Part shown: positions 26,116 through 34,213 of the stretch, piece by piece
Position numbering within the stretch: position 1 is the stretch's first letter
Layout: every line of letters begins with the position of its first letter
From: Candidatus Aminicenantota bacterium
GTDB taxonomy: Bacteria; Acidobacteriota; Aminicenantia; Aminicenantales; UBA4085
DNA length: 64,000 bases
Assembly (NCBI GenBank): GCA_003141555.1
Contig: PLMN01000030.1
Span: 1 to 64,000, forward strand
Reading direction: 5' to 3'
Position numbers and translations under genes: made by a program
Notes under the pieces: generated by a model
What the model was told of the DNA's origin: nothing
The model's database searches: none
The model's input: only the letters and a program-made list of their open reading frames with translations

Positions 26116-27107
26116 AATCGTACGACTCGCTGTTCGATGGATGATAGCTTTGCGGCAAGCGCGATCTGCAATACACGCCGTCCATCCTCTCCGCTTATGA
26201 CCGGTTCGGAGACGCCCTTGACACAATCGAGAAAATGTCGAATTTCCCGAAGATACATGTCATTTCGGTCGACAGACTGGATCGGGTGCAAATCCGTCCA
26301 TGCTTTAGTTATGGAAGAGAACAGGCGCACCTGATGGGAACTTCCGTCCCAAATAATAGTTCCTTCGGTGCCTATGATTCGACAATAACGGGTCGCTACG
26401 CGCTGAATCATGTCTAAATGAACGCTACCGATAGCACGATTGCAGAAATGGAGTATGATCTCGGCCGTATCTTCAACATCGATGTCTAAATCGCTCAACC
26501 GACCGATTTGAGAATTAACCGTTTGAATCTCGCCGAGAAACCATCGCACATAATCCAATTCATGGCTCAGTTCAAGTAACGCACCGCCTCCTAACTCGGA
26601 TTTGGCGCTGACATTCTGGCTGTAGTCGCCGCCGGGGCGCCAATCGGGCAAGTATTGGCCGACTTCCGCACGGATCGACAGAACTCGCCCGATTCGTTCA
26701 TTCTGCAATGCTTGGCGCACAATCTGCAAGGGTTTATAAAACCGAAAATTATATCCAACAAGTAAAACCAGCCGGCGATTGCGGCATAGATCGAGAAGTT
26801 CATCGACCCCATCAAGGCTATTGGAGAGGGGTTTCTCTATGAATAGGTGCGCCCCCTTTTTCGCCAATTCCAACCCAGCACCCACGTGCAGCGGCGAGGG
26901 GCTCGTGATGAGGGCTACCTCCGGTTGGGCAGCAAGCGCATCTTCAAGCCGACTTACAAAACGATCTTTATGGGATAAAAACTCCCTGCATTCAGAAAGT
27001 TTTGATTCCTGATCCCAGACGGTAATGTGAGCATTTGGATCGATTAAACGCAAATTCGCCAAATGGCGGCGCCCAATGCTTCCCAAACCAACGATAAGCG
27101 CTCTCAT
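26112..27107 (-). CDS. Gfo/Idh/MocA family oxidoreductase in nonulosonate cluster
   Basis: A 331-residue NAD(P)-dependent sugar oxidoreductase: IVGLGSIGRRHLANLRLIDP at the N-terminus, the EKP motif in LFIEKPLSNSLDGV near residue 95, and GGGALLELSHELDYVRWF near 170 with the usual histidine region. Proteins like this often appear in legionaminate and related clusters, beside the CMP-synthetase. A step has not been assigned with certainty; oxidation or epimerisation of a sugar intermediate is likely. GTGA coupling to the cytidylyltransferase supports a shared pathway. Confidence 0.83.
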   Translation of the reverse strand: MRALIVGLGSIGRRHLANLRLIDPNAHITVWDQESKLSECREFLSHKDRFVSRLEDALAAQPEVALITSPSPLHVGAGLELAKKGAHLFIEKPLSNSLDGVDELLDLCRNRRLVLLVGYNFRFYKPLQIVRQALQNERIGRVLSIRAEVGQYLPDWRPGGDYSQNVSAKSELGGGALLELSHELDYVRWFLGEIQTVNSQIGRLSDLDIDVEDTAEIILHFCNRAIGSVHLDMIQRVATRYCRIIGTEGTIIWDGSSHQVRLFSSITKAWTDLHPIQSVDRNDMYLREIRHFLDCVKGVSEPVISGEDGRRVLQIALAAKLSSIEQRVVRL

Positions 27108-27246
27108 TACCGATCGTTTATGTTTTCCATATTCGTTCTAAGCGCGATTCTTGTAAGAGGATCATCCATCATCACCTTTCCAATCGGCGTGATCTCTCTG
27201 CTGTATCGCCATCCAGAACCAAGAGATAGTCATCCAGCGGTGCGTC

Positions 27247-28410
27247 TCATCGCTTTTCTAAACACGATATGATCCTTTCGATTTCTTCGGATTTGAGACC
27301 GGTGCTACAGGGAATATTGAGTGTCGTTTCGTGCAAGAATGCGGCTTTTTTAATTTGATATCCATAACAATCGCGATAGGGCTTTTGCCGATGATTCAAA
27401 TGCCATACCGGCCTCGTTTGGATTTCTTGTTGATCGAATAATCTCATAAGCTGCTCTCGATCTATTCCATAAACGGCCTTATTTATTTGAAGGGCGTACA
27501 TCCAAAGATTATTTTCCGCATAATCCGGAGTATCGGCCAAGTGCAGGCCGGGGATTCGATCTATACCTTGCTTGTACTGGAGATAGTTCTTCTTTTTTAT
27601 ACCAAGGTACCTATTCAGATTTTCAAGCTGGGCGACACCGATCGCCGCCTGCACATTCGTTAGCCTAAAATTATACCCGATTTCGTTATGGACATAACGA
27701 ATATTGTCGTTTTTAGCCTGGGTAGTGATATATTTCGCCTTCTCCGCATAATCGGTATCATCCGTTAGGATCATTCCGCCGCCGCCCGTAGTGATTATTT
27801 TATTTCCGTTGAAGGATAGGCATCCCAGCTTACCGATCGTTCCGGCGTGTTTTCCCGCCACTCGTCCCATCTTATATATCGTCCCCATGCTTTCCGTAGC
27901 ATCCTCAACGACAACAATATTTCTTTCTTTACAGACATCCAGTAAAGAATCGAGATCAACTGCGTTCCCGAACACATGAACTGGCACGATAGCTGAGACC
28001 TTTTTTCCAGTCGTAGTATGGAAGGTCGCCCCGTTTTTATAAACGGTCTGAGATCTAATAAATTCAAGAGTTTTTTCGATATCGATATTGTAAAAATCAT
28101 CGGAATCCATAAAAACCGGATCAGCATTTAAATAACGTATGGCATTGACTGGAGCGATGAATGTCAAAGTGGGAACAATGACTGCGTCGCCGCTTCGGAC
28201 CCCGGCTAATTTCAACGCGACATGAAGCGCGGCCGTCCCATTGACGCACGCAATCGCATAGCGGACGCCCGTGAAATCGGCGATTCTTCTTTCGAACTCG
28301 TCGACATAGGACCCGGCCGATGAGACCCATTCCTTATCCAGACATTCCTTGACATATTTCCATTCGTTGCCCTGGATTGAAGGAACGGAGAGAGGGATGA
28401 AATCAAACAT
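27247..28410 (-). CDS. legC: PLP-dependent sugar aminotransferase (LegC type)
   Basis: A 387-residue DegT/DnrJ/EryC1 aminotransferase: FIPLSVPSIQGNEWKYVKEC at the N-terminus, ACVNGTAALHVALKLAGV near residue 50, VVEDATESMGTIYK near 170 (cofactor aspartate), the PLP lysine in LSFNGNKIITTGGGGM near 205, and GYNFRLTNVQAAIGVAQLE near 245. It transaminates the 4-keto sugar made by LegB. The ATG at 28410 is chosen because the MFDFIPLSVP start is family-like and overlaps the legB end by eight bases; an earlier in-frame ATG at 28437 lies within legB. A 139-base gap follows before the Gfo/Idh gene. Confidence 0.9.
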   Translation of the reverse strand: MFDFIPLSVPSIQGNEWKYVKECLDKEWVSSAGSYVDEFERRIADFTGVRYAIACVNGTAALHVALKLAGVRSGDAVIVPTLTFIAPVNAIRYLNADPVFMDSDDFYNIDIEKTLEFIRSQTVYKNGATFHTTTGKKVSAIVPVHVFGNAVDLDSLLDVCKERNIVVVEDATESMGTIYKMGRVAGKHAGTIGKLGCLSFNGNKIITTGGGGMILTDDTDYAEKAKYITTQAKNDNIRYVHNEIGYNFRLTNVQAAIGVAQLENLNRYLGIKKKNYLQYKQGIDRIPGLHLADTPDYAENNLWMYALQINKAVYGIDREQLMRLFDQQEIQTRPVWHLNHRQKPYRDCYGYQIKKAAFLHETTLNIPCSTGLKSEEIERIISCLEKR

Positions 28411-29374
28411 TGTATATTTCCGGCTTATAAAGTACACGATTCTCGGATATCCAATCGATCGTTTCTTTAATCCCCTTTTCTAGACTATATCGAGGCCTCC
28501 AATTCGTATTCGCCAAAATCTTTGCATTGTCGCATCTCAGCCGGTTAACTTCGCTTTGTGCCGGACGAATCCTATCCGAATCCGATAGAATCCTGATTTC
28601 TTTATTCAAAAACTTCGCAATCATGCAAGCCAATTCGGAAACAGAGATTTCTTCATTCATGCCGATATTGACAATCTCCCCATAGAGTGTTTTCGATTTC
28701 CAAATCTCGAGGAATCCCTGGACCGTATCCAGGATATAAGTCAGATCTCTAGTCGGGTTCACGTTCCCCAATCGAACCTCATCATGCCGATTGATAATCT
28801 GGGCAATGATCGTGGGGATGATGGCCCTAGCGGATTGCCTCGGTCCGAAGGTGTTGAAGGGACGCGCGATTTTCACGGGGAGATTAAAAGCTTTGTGATA
28901 GCTGATGGCCAGCTGATCCGCTGCTATTTTCGACGCTGAGTAAGGAGACTGACCGACGATAGGATGGCGTTCGTCCATGGGAATATATTGTGCCGTCCCA
29001 TATGTTTCACTGGTAGAGGTAATCAGGATATTTTCCAATTGTAAAATTCTGGCGGCTTCGAGGACATTATAAGTACCCTCAACGTTCGTTTTGATGTATG
29101 CCAAGGGCGAAACGTAGGAATAGGGAATTCCGATTAGGGCGGCCAGGTGAAAGACTCCTTGGCATCCTTCCATGACCCTGACAACGGAGTCAAAATCCCG
29201 GATATCTCCAAAAGTGACCTCGATTTCTTTTCGATATATTGAATTTTCCAGCCAGCCAAAGGAATTCCTGGAATTGTATCGAAGCAAAACGCGTATATTG
29301 AAACCTTCGATCACGCATTGCTCCGCAAGATGGGATCCAATAAATCCTCCCGCTCCCGTTATCAGAAATTTCAT
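28403..29374 (-). CDS. legB: NDP-GlcNAc 4,6-dehydratase (LegB type)
   Basis: A 323-residue extended SDR: MKFLITGAGGFIGSHLAEQC at the N-terminus, the LegB-typical YNSRNSFGWLE near residue 35, VFHLAALIGIPYSYVSPLAY near 75, catalytic TSTSETYGTAQ near 120, YSASKIAADQLA (YxxxK) near 145, and RPFNTFGPRQSARAIIPTI near 168. LegB makes the 4-keto-6-deoxy intermediate, the first committed step of legionaminic acid synthesis. It is the first gene of the nonulosonate block in transcription order. The 515 bases upstream (to 29889) contain a gmd relic and no other gene. Confidence 0.92.
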   Translation of the reverse strand: MKFLITGAGGFIGSHLAEQCVIEGFNIRVLLRYNSRNSFGWLENSIYRKEIEVTFGDIRDFDSVVRVMEGCQGVFHLAALIGIPYSYVSPLAYIKTNVEGTYNVLEAARILQLENILITSTSETYGTAQYIPMDERHPIVGQSPYSASKIAADQLAISYHKAFNLPVKIARPFNTFGPRQSARAIIPTIIAQIINRHDEVRLGNVNPTRDLTYILDTVQGFLEIWKSKTLYGEIVNIGMNEEISVSELACMIAKFLNKEIRILSDSDRIRPAQSEVNRLRCDNAKILANTNWRPRYSLEKGIKETIDWISENRVLYKPEIYNV

Positions 29375-29744
29375 GATTTTATATTATTCGAAAAAATAGT
29401 ATCATTCAACTATCGTATATCCCCGCATAAGGTGGCTATGGTTAAAGCCTTTGCGCTATAATACCTCATAGTTCGCTTGATTTAGATCCTTGCGTTCTTG
29501 CCATTCCATGTATCTTAATATCTTATTTTTATCCATGCTCGCGCACGCAGGGATTCAGGATGCGGGGCGATACTTTCGGATTAATATAAAATGATATTCG
29601 ATTCAAAAAGCCCTGTGCCTAAGGACCTTTAATTCCGTTCATAAATTATGCCGTCTCTTCGTCGCATCGTTCATTTACCAGCGAGCCCGCTGAATTCCAC
29701 CTTTCGATCAGATTACAGCTCCATTTGGTCCCATTCGAAAAGAT
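29375..29744. other. AT-rich spacer without a gene
   Basis: About 370 bases between the gmd relic and legB. No open frame with a domain, no good Shine-Dalgarno and no repeat was found on either strand. A promoter for the nonulosonate genes could lie here, but no convincing -35/-10 pair with correct spacing was seen. Confidence 0.4.
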
Positions 29745-29858
29745 CATTATAATCGACCGCCAAATGATTCTGGTCACTAATCAGCTTTTATCGAAGAGTA
29801 GTTCGTCGAGGGAGGAGCCGTCCTGGCCTGTGATTCCAGTAATTAACGCTTTTTTCAA
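29745..29858 (-). pseudogene. gmd: remnant of GDP-mannose 4,6-dehydratase (gmd) N-terminus
   Basis: Minus-strand reading from a TTG at 29858 gives KKALITGITGQDGSSLDELL then FDKS and a stop. KKALITGITGQDGS is the diagnostic N-terminus of GDP-mannose 4,6-dehydratase (normally followed by YLAELLLEKGY). After the stop a short weak match (RIIWRS) may continue the HGIxRRSS part. The remaining 300 residues are gone. This is the scar of a lost gmd gene between wzz and legB. Confidence 0.8.
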
Positions 29859-29889
29859 AATCTGCTATCCCGACAATATATTCAGATCT

Positions 29890-31164
29890 TCAGGCCTTCG
29901 GCAGACCTTCTTTCTTTTGCTTTTCCAGATTTTCCCGGAAAAAAACAATGCAAACCGAGAGACAAAATCCGATAAATCCGGCGATCAAGACATTCTGTTT
30001 TTTATTTGGAGAAACGGGGCCAAACGACGGTGTCGGCTCCTTGATAAGTTGCGTATAATCAATTCGATTTTTTTTATCTTCAAAAAGCTTGATATCATTC
30101 TTAAGATTGGTGATATTATTGCGGATTCCAAGGATCCCAGTTTTAATATTCTCGATTCCCGTTTTCATGGATTCAATTTCAGTTTGATTCGAATCCATCC
30201 CCGTTCGAACCTGACTGATTTGATTATCGATTTGGCGCAACGCCTCCGTTTTGCCCTGGATGGATTGAGTCAGGCCTTCACGATTCAACCGTTCAGCGCT
30301 CACTTTTTCTTCGAGCGAATTATTATATCGTAGATTCTGCTGTACTTCGTTGGAATAAAGGAGCAGGGCAAGGGCATCGGTTCCCTCTTTTCGTTCAGCC
30401 AAAGCCTTCTGTTGTTGCTTTTCCAGCTCGTCGATTCGCGTCTTAACCGACTTCATTTCTTCAAAAATACTCAGAATCCGCTCTTCGGTTATTTTAAGCC
30501 TACTTTTGTCGGATTCAATCTCATTATTGAGTTTTTCCTTATCTATCTTTTTCGACTCAATATCAAACTCCTTGAGCTTGATCCCATTTTGCCGGATTTT
30601 GATCTCGTTCTGAGCCGTAATAATTGCGTTTTCGCGCGATTTAATTTCATTTTCGAGATCGAGAATCTTATTTTTCGTTAGTTCGACTTGGGTGTTCAGG
30701 CTGCTTATTTCGACATCGATTTTCTTATCAAAATCGCTTTTTAGGTGGTTGAACAGCGCTGTGAGAATCTGCTGCCCCTTGCCGACAGCTTCCCCTCGAA
30801 CAGAGATACGGACGAGGTTAGTATCGCGTAGATTTTCGGCCTTAATTTTTGGAAATTCGTGCTCAGGGATATTGAGCTCGGCACCGATGAGAGAATTGTA
30901 GGATCCTTCCGTGATCTGGCTAGCGATTTGCTTCGGCTCAACAACAAGGACCTGTTTGAATTCGCCAGCCTGATTCTGAGTCAGAAACTTGCTCGGGATA
31001 ATGATGGCATCCACTTCCCATATTTTGGGGAGAAGAAAGCTAACGGTGGCCGCGAGGATAGCTAGCACAATCGTCGGGATGACAATTTCCCATCGTCGTT
31101 TCCAGGCTACGGTGAAGTACTCCATTAAATTGATGCTCTCAATTTCCATCTCATCTTGGTGCAT
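29890..31164 (-). CDS. wzz: Wzz-family polysaccharide chain-length regulator
   Basis: A 424-residue protein with the Wzz architecture: a short N-terminal cytoplasmic part (MEIESINLMEYFTVAWKRRW), a first membrane helix (about 25-45), a periplasmic region with a very long coiled coil (about 140-370, rich in E, K, I, N), a proline-containing segment near EPTPSFGPVSPNKK, and a second membrane helix near the C-terminus. No tyrosine kinase domain follows, so it resembles O-antigen Wzz more than a full BY-kinase. It sets chain length together with Wzy. The ATG at 31164 is chosen because AGGA lies seven bases upstream; an in-frame ATG at 31188 has none. Confidence 0.87.
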   Translation of the reverse strand: MHQDEMEIESINLMEYFTVAWKRRWEIVIPTIVLAILAATVSFLLPKIWEVDAIIIPSKFLTQNQAGEFKQVLVVEPKQIASQITEGSYNSLIGAELNIPEHEFPKIKAENLRDTNLVRISVRGEAVGKGQQILTALFNHLKSDFDKKIDVEISSLNTQVELTKNKILDLENEIKSRENAIITAQNEIKIRQNGIKLKEFDIESKKIDKEKLNNEIESDKSRLKITEERILSIFEEMKSVKTRIDELEKQQQKALAERKEGTDALALLLYSNEVQQNLRYNNSLEEKVSAERLNREGLTQSIQGKTEALRQIDNQISQVRTGMDSNQTEIESMKTGIENIKTGILGIRNNITNLKNDIKLFEDKKNRIDYTQLIKEPTPSFGPVSPNKKQNVLIAGFIGFCLSVCIVFFRENLEKQKKEGLPKA

Positions 31165-31223
31165 AAAAAAATCCTTTAAGCATTTCAACTAAAGTTTAGC
31201 ACGATTAGGAGAAAGAGAAAAGT

Positions 31224-31706
31224 TCAGCGTTGTTCGCCGATGATGCAATCGAGCTTATAATTTCCGTAGCTATCGATAGGATCGCGCCCGACTTTCTGCC
31301 AATTTCCTTCGGGAAGGAAAGTCGCCTTGGCGAAGCACTTCTTCAACTCAGCGCCGGGACGGATATCTTCAGAGGAGATGAAATGCAAAGTAAAGCTGTA
31401 ATAGACGTTTGGCTTAGCGGCAATGACTTGGTCAAGAATCGTCTTAGAAATATCCTCGAGTTTGGCTTTGATCGGGTGCCCTTGAACGCGGATCCAATAG
31501 AATCTATTAATCGTTGGGAAACCGATTGAATCAGTTTTGAGGATCTTGATCGGCTCCCCCGTAAGAGCTGTTACTTTTGCTTCATCTATTTCGGATACGG
31601 CCAAAGCAGACGAAGACGATTCCGGAGCCTGGCCACTTTTGCTACAGCCAACAATAAAAAGACCGACGGTGACCCCCCAAGTAATAAAAAGCACGTTCAA
31701 TTTCAT
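31224..31706 (-). CDS. small lipoprotein of unknown function, first gene of the polysaccharide locus
   Basis: A 160-residue protein with a lipoprotein signal: MKLN, a hydrophobic stretch, then the lipobox LFIVGC with Cys near residue 21. The mature part is serine- and acid-rich at first (SSSALAVSEIDEAKVTALTG), then a compact domain with KPNVYYSFTLHFIS and a second cysteine near the C-terminus. The domain is not recognised. A strong Shine-Dalgarno (AAGGAGGGGGAG) precedes the ATG. As the first gene after the promoter and ops-like leader it is probably tied to polysaccharide export or assembly, which is inference from position. Confidence 0.75.
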   Translation of the reverse strand: MKLNVLFITWGVTVGLFIVGCSKSGQAPESSSSALAVSEIDEAKVTALTGEPIKILKTDSIGFPTINRFYWIRVQGHPIKAKLEDISKTILDQVIAAKPNVYYSFTLHFISSEDIRPGAELKKCFAKATFLPEGNWQKVGRDPIDSYGNYKLDCIIGEQR

Positions 31707-31790
31707 CTCCCCCTCCTTCAGCCGTCAATCGACGGCCAATTGGTTCCCCTGAAAAAAGTCTATTACAACAAAAAAGATAACAAAAATAGG

Positions 31791-31802
31791 TAAGCTACCG
31801 CC
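31791..31802 (-). promoter_or_regulatory. ops-like element (GGCGGTAGC) in the leader of the polysaccharide locus
   Basis: On the minus strand the leader reads GGCGGTAGCTTA. The first nine bases equal the conserved part of the ops element (GGCGGTAGC followed by a variable base and T) that recruits the NusG paralogue RfaH to paused RNA polymerase. It lies about 145 bases after the predicted start point and 85 bases before the first gene, in a leader without other genes. Several T-tracts follow it. A nine-base match can occur by chance in 64 kb; the position makes it credible. Confidence 0.55.
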
Positions 31803-31953
31803 ATTTGATTATGAGGCGTCGAGCGCTTTCATCTCTCAGAATGCCAACAAAATAATTGTAATATCAATACAAGCTTGATCGCCGTTTAGATGAAAGAACG
31901 TCCCCCATCCTATCAAATTGCATTCTTTTCCAGGCCCCAACCAACCGTGTTGA

Positions 31954-31982
31954 ATTCTATCTGAAGAGAGCAAATAGGTCAA
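31954..31982 (-). promoter_or_regulatory. sigma70-like promoter of the polysaccharide locus
   Basis: Minus strand: TTGACC (31977-31982), a 17-base spacer, then TAGAAT (31954-31959). Both hexamers are one base from consensus and the spacing is ideal. It lies just after the lptD gene and reads into the lipoprotein, wzz and the nonulosonate genes, with a leader of about 240 bases containing the ops-like element. No gene occupies 31707-32008. Confidence 0.65.
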
Positions 31983-32008
31983 GAAAATGTTATTACTCAG
32001 TTGAATAA

Positions 32009-34207
32009 TTAATCCCACCCGGCCCCGCCCAGGAAATCCGTCGTCTTGCCGATGTTCCCCAGACCGAGGGAGATCTTATACTGGAACTCCGGCTTGTCCC
32101 GGAAAAAGTAGATCCGGACGTCCGCCTTGAAGTCCAGGCACTGGTAGTGGTACGTCACGCTCGCGGCCGTGTACATCATCTGCATGTCGGAAATATCGTA
32201 GTCGATCTCCGCCTTCCCCTCTAGATTGATGAACGGGAGCTTCGCCCCGCCCGCCAGGCTGACCTCTTGGCGATCATAGTAGATGTTCTTGTAATAGGGA
32301 TTTGCGCTCTTGTACCAGCTGGCGTTCAGGAACGCGCTGTCCGCAGGCGTACCCAGGCTGGCTGCCAGGCGGATGGTCGAGAAGACCTTGAAATACGTGT
32401 TGTAGCTCGAGCTGAAATCGAAACTGAATTTCTCCGCGGGATAGAAGCGGATATAGCTGGTAATCTCCGAAAACTGGGGAATAGTCCCATTGATAGAGCC
32501 GTAAAAGCTAAGGGGGCTGTCTTCGGGCGACAGATAATAGGTTTGAGATAACCCCCACGTAAAAACCTCGCGCGGAGTTTCGGCCGTCTTGAGCAGGAAG
32601 TGGTTCGTCAGGCCGTAGGTCAATTGATGGTAGCGGAACAGGGGACTGGTGGACGCCACCTCGTCCACGTTGACCGTGGGGCTCTCATAGCGGTACGAGA
32701 TCGACGGCTCGATGATGTGCTTCAGGCGCCTGGCCGGCGCGGCGGAGCCGTCCTCCCCCGAATCCGATCCGCCCAAGTCCCAGATCCTGTAGAAAACCGG
32801 CCCGATCAACTCGGCAGTGACAGCGTAGTTCGATGTCAGGATGGGCGTGTCCACGCGCCCTACGCCGGGCTGCAGGCTCTGCCAGTAGTATCGAACGTTG
32901 CTCTCCAAGGAGAAATTCGTGGTCAGCCACGGGATGCCGTTAAACGGAAGGCTCACCGAGGGATTGAACGCCAAGTCCTGGCCCCTGAGCTGTTGGCCAA
33001 GCTTGTACTGGTAATCCCATCCATATTGCCAGCTGTTGAAGGTTGTGGAGAACGAAAGAAACAAGGGGCCAAGGAGCTTCATTTTGAAGGAATCGAAATT
33101 GATCTGGGGCAGGGCGCGGGTCACGAGCGATCCCGTGCTGAGTGTCAGAAAGCTCGTTTCGAATTGCGCAGCCCGGACGCTGAAATTGAATGTGCTCCAG
33201 GACTTCGAGAGATAGATCTGGGAGCTCTTGTTGAAGACCAGGGCCCGCATGAAATCGTTGTCGAATTCGCGCAGGAACTCGAAGGAGCTCTGGTAATCGA
33301 CGTTGGCCACCAGGGTGAAGCCGCCCGGCAACGCCTGGCTGTGGTTCCAGCGGATGATGTAGGCATCGTCGGGTTTCGTCCCATCGGCCTGCGTCTTGAA
33401 CGTGAAATAATACAGGTGGGCGTTGCCGTTTGTCCCGTCCGGGAATATGTAGCGGTACTCGAGGCCGGCGCCGGTTCCCTTGCTGGCGTAGTAGTCGAGG
33501 CTGAAGGTTGCATCCATGTTGCGGGCGATCGCCCAGTAAAAACCTTCGGAAAAGCGCAGCCCTTTGGTTTGCGAGTATCCGACCAGGGGCATAAGGAATC
33601 CCGTCGCCCGATCCTGGTCGAGCGGGTAGCGCATATAGGGCCAATAGAAGAGCGGAACGCCTTTGACCGAGACCACGGCGTTCCACATCTCCACGTAGTC
33701 GTCTTTCTTGAAATTCGCCCGCGAAAAGGAGAACTTCCAGCGGGGGACGGGTTGGGCGCACGACGTGAACTCGCCCTTGCCCATGCTGTAGAGGTCGTCG
33801 GGCTCGCGCTCGATCACATCCGCCTGGTAGCGGATCGTCGGCTGGATGAGGCCGACCGCCTTGAGGATCGTGCCCTGGTCGCTGTCCATGTTGAACGCCA
33901 AGCTCTCGGCACTCAGGATCTCGGCCGGCATCTCGAGCGTCACATGGCCCACGGCGGTCACGTCCTTGGTCTTGGTGTCGAGGTCCACTCGATCGGCCAT
34001 GATCTTGATGGTGCGGTAGACGATCACCACGTTGCCGGTCAGGATGACCTTGTCGGGCTCGCCGGGCGGCCGTTCCTGCTTGTCGGATGCGATCTTGATC
34101 TCGGAGGATTGGGGGGTGGAGGCGGCGGTTTGGGAAGAGAGGGAAGCTGTCGCGAGAGCGAAGAACGGGATCAGGAACGCAGAAAGGGCGCGAAAAAAAC
34201 GGGGCAC
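32009..34207 (-). CDS. lptD: LPS-assembly protein LptD
   Basis: A 732-residue outer-membrane protein starting with GTG. It has a signal peptide (about 1-28, ending near SSQTAAS), an OstA/LptA-like domain (about 40-160: KVILTGNVVIVYRTIKIMAD, then RVDLDTKTKDVTAVGHV), and a large C-terminal LptD beta-barrel from FYWPYMRYPLDQDRATGFLM onward, ending with an aromatic-rich strand. It inserts LPS into the outer leaflet with LptE. Only two cysteines were found (in EFTSCAQP and YQCLDFKA), compared with four in E. coli, so at most one disulfide forms. It follows rfbB by six bases and is probably cotranscribed with the rfb genes. Confidence 0.92.
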   Translation of the reverse strand: MPRFFRALSAFLIPFFALATASLSSQTAASTPQSSEIKIASDKQERPPGEPDKVILTGNVVIVYRTIKIMADRVDLDTKTKDVTAVGHVTLEMPAEILSAESLAFNMDSDQGTILKAVGLIQPTIRYQADVIEREPDDLYSMGKGEFTSCAQPVPRWKFSFSRANFKKDDYVEMWNAVVSVKGVPLFYWPYMRYPLDQDRATGFLMPLVGYSQTKGLRFSEGFYWAIARNMDATFSLDYYASKGTGAGLEYRYIFPDGTNGNAHLYYFTFKTQADGTKPDDAYIIRWNHSQALPGGFTLVANVDYQSSFEFLREFDNDFMRALVFNKSSQIYLSKSWSTFNFSVRAAQFETSFLTLSTGSLVTRALPQINFDSFKMKLLGPLFLSFSTTFNSWQYGWDYQYKLGQQLRGQDLAFNPSVSLPFNGIPWLTTNFSLESNVRYYWQSLQPGVGRVDTPILTSNYAVTAELIGPVFYRIWDLGGSDSGEDGSAAPARRLKHIIEPSISYRYESPTVNVDEVASTSPLFRYHQLTYGLTNHFLLKTAETPREVFTWGLSQTYYLSPEDSPLSFYGSINGTIPQFSEITSYIRFYPAEKFSFDFSSSYNTYFKVFSTIRLAASLGTPADSAFLNASWYKSANPYYKNIYYDRQEVSLAGGAKLPFINLEGKAEIDYDISDMQMMYTAASVTYHYQCLDFKADVRIYFFRDKPEFQYKISLGLGNIGKTTDFLGGAGWD

Positions 34208-34213
34208 GACGCC

